Shown here piece after piece: positions 62,557-64,000 of a stretch of 64,000 nt of DNA; position 1 is the first letter of the stretch; each line of letters begins with the position of its first letter. Under the pieces are notes generated by a model. The model was not told the DNA's origin. It searched no databases and was given only the letters and a program-made list of their open reading frames with translations. The stretch comes from Caecitellus pseudoparvulus (lineage: Eukaryota; Bigyra: Bicosoecida). A program made the position numbers and the translations under genes. The stretch spans positions 124,001 to 188,000 of the forward strand of contig CBFFRQ010000081.1 of assembly GCA_965644315.1 (NCBI GenBank), in the 5' to 3' direction.

Positions 62557-63526
62557 CAGCACTAGGCCTGCACAAGACGATAAGAATACGTGGTGATCGT
62601 GTGTGACTCGGCAGCCCGTAACTGGGGGAAGGCAATGGCGCCTGAAGGATGGAGACGGCAAACCGGAAACACCGACGGCAGCGCAAGTTCTTGCAGCAGC
62701 GCGCTCGGCTCATCGAGAATGCCACTGGCTGGGTTCCCTGCCACTGGGGCGTGGAGCCGGCACACGAAAGGATACCACAAGCAATATGTAAGGGATACAG
62801 TGCACAGCAAGCTGCTGGGGGCGCAGGCACTCTCTTGGTCATCTGCCTCACTGCACGTGAAACCATTCACCCGCGCACACCATACACCGTCCACGTACCT
62901 GTGCTTCTCACGCGCCGCCACCCTCCACGGTGGGCCTTCAGCAAAGTCGGCATCTCAATGATACCGATGGTGCAAGGGGGCCTCTTGGATCTGCCCAGGT
63001 GGACGGGGCGAGGTGGGCCGGAATCACACGCGAACCTCGGAGCCCCGCGAGGTTTGGCACGTTCCTCCTTGTCTGTCCTTGTGGCGCCCCTGGCGACCTA
63101 CGTGGTCCAGGGGGTGCCAAGCAGACAACCGCACATTCACTCCATAGCAGCTCGGCCCTTCAAGCCTGTAGTTGGTCAGTTTTGCCGCGAAGGCGCTCCT
63201 CGTCACGGGTGCGCCGAGCCCCCCCCTCCCACCCCAAGGAACGGCGGCGCCTCGCTTTGCGGCCTCCCGAGTGCGCTGGGGCACACTGTTGCACTTTGCG
63301 AAAAGCACTTCGAGCAGCACACCAAACTTACTCCAACCCGCGTTATTCTCAATGTTGCCCCAACCTCCGAGCTCGACCTCCTGTTACCTGTTTTCGGGCG
63401 CGGTACCCGGAGCGGAAGTTGGCGTGGCGAGGAACGATCTGACCTACGGTACTCCATTGTCGGCCTCCTGGGATCGGAATACAACCAGGAAAGTCAGTCC
63501 CCTCACCCTTATCAGAGTCCGCTATC
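62557..63526. other. intergenic, 970 bp
   Basis: Between the divergently transcribed mucin-like and BAP31-like genes. A plus-strand frame (62,649-63,548) is open for almost 300 codons, but its sequence is compositionally unlike a folded protein and ends inside the BAP31-like first exon. No RNA gene is recognised. Confidence 0.4.
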
Positions 63527-64000
63527 ATGGCATTTATATTTAGTCTGATCGCTTTCGGGCTCCTTCCAGTGCGTGCTGGGCGTCGAGGCAAGCTCGCATA
63601 TTGCCACGTGACCTCCTCCCACACCTGCCTTTCAGCTGGCGGTGGCACTCTTTTTCCTCGTCTCACTACCATTACCAAGATTCATTAACAAGTGGATCAC
63701 CTGGTTCACCGACAAGGTGCTTTTTTTCAAGTGCGTGTGCCTTTGAAGGGACATGTGAAACGCCCACGAAACGTCCCCGAACTGGCTTCCCCCGCAGGCT
63801 TCATGCACTCGTTGTGACGCTGCCCTTCATCGGAATCGTCATTCTCATTTCGGGTGTGACGCTGGTGGTGGCTATGCTGGGGGCTGCAGCGAAAGCAGAA
63901 GCCGTGGCAACTGCAAAGGCTGCTGGTCAGACGCAAGTGTCACACAGTCCCCTTGCCTTGAAGTGGCGTGAGGAGAGAAATGCCTGGTTGGCTGGATTCA
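63527..64000 (+). CDS. BAP31/BAP29-like ER membrane protein, partial (3' end beyond window)
   Basis: Exons 63527-63568, 63636-63730 and 63798 to the window end. The introns are both 67 nt (GTGCGT to TTTCAG, phase 0; GTGCGT to CCGCAG, phase 2). The product begins MAFIFSLIAFGLLPLAVALF and continues FLVSLPLPRFINKWITWFTD, then HALVVTLPFIGIVILISGV and a third hydrophobic stretch. It ends within LALKWREERNAWLAGF, which matches the BAP31 signature 'MKLFRAQRNLYIAGF'. Three helices and this motif fit the N-terminal membrane domain of the BAP31/Yet family, ER proteins that assist export and quality control of membrane proteins. The coiled-coil C-terminus lies outside the window. Confidence 0.82.

Noticed and set aside
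62649-63548. A 299-codon plus-strand frame
   Set aside because: No recognisable domain, skewed composition, and it overlaps the well-supported first exon of the BAP31-like gene in another frame.

Overview
This window reads as nuclear DNA of a GC-rich, gene-dense single-celled eukaryote (a protist or alga). The evidence is short GT-AG introns of about 62-100 nt, eukaryote-only gene families (UCH deubiquitinase, calpain, phosphocholine cytidylyltransferase, Pop5, BAP31-like, Cnx1-type fusion), mitochondrial presequences, and no operon or Shine-Dalgarno organisation. The lineage cannot be fixed from sequence alone; a stramenopile such as a bicosoecid is only a guess. The favoured 5' splice site is GTGCGT and 3' ends are mostly C(A/G)CAG. 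An 11-mer, CAATTTCCGCA, recurs in introns and near gene starts in the first 36 kb.

Region 1 (1-36 kb) is a dense run of mostly housekeeping genes on both strands. In order: ZIP11-like metal transporter; an unknown membrane protein; UCH-type ubiquitin hydrolase (-); a large type I membrane protein; FAAH-like amidase; calpain-like protease (-); an unknown gene in a visibly AT-richer patch (-); Cnx1-type molybdenum cofactor protein; an unknown basic, probably nuclear protein; two unknown multi-exon membrane proteins lying tail to tail; an unknown probably mitochondrial protein (-); a Cupin_5 protein (-); a small unknown; phosphocholine cytidylyltransferase (-); a BipA/TypA organellar GTPase (-); a Cys-rich membrane protein (-); a long disordered protein; a helical-repeat protein (-); a histidine phosphatase (-); a Prx5-type peroxiredoxin; and the RNase P/MRP subunit Pop5 (-). 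Convergent neighbours are packed with as little as 8-30 bp between stop codons.

Region 2 (36-63 kb) is a cell-surface locus. A ~4,490-residue type I membrane protein carries FG-GAP-like, Cys-rich, fibronectin-III, EGF, PSI and CUB-like segments, one transmembrane helix, and a cytoplasmic RING-like module that has lost zinc ligands. It is followed by two paralogous mucin-like membrane proteins on the opposite strand. These share a membrane-proximal Cys-containing domain but have unrelated tandem repeats, one of them a ~7.9 kb array of 102/60-bp units. The cytoplasmic tails of all three, and of the membrane protein at 3.9-6.3 kb, share a short Asn-Pro-hydrophobic-hydrophobic motif followed by a basic residue.

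Region 3 (63.5 kb to the end) holds the 5' exons of a BAP31/BAP29-like ER membrane protein, cut by the window edge.

Exon boundaries were worked out by hand from GT/AG sites, reading-frame phase and family conservation. None is supported by transcript data.
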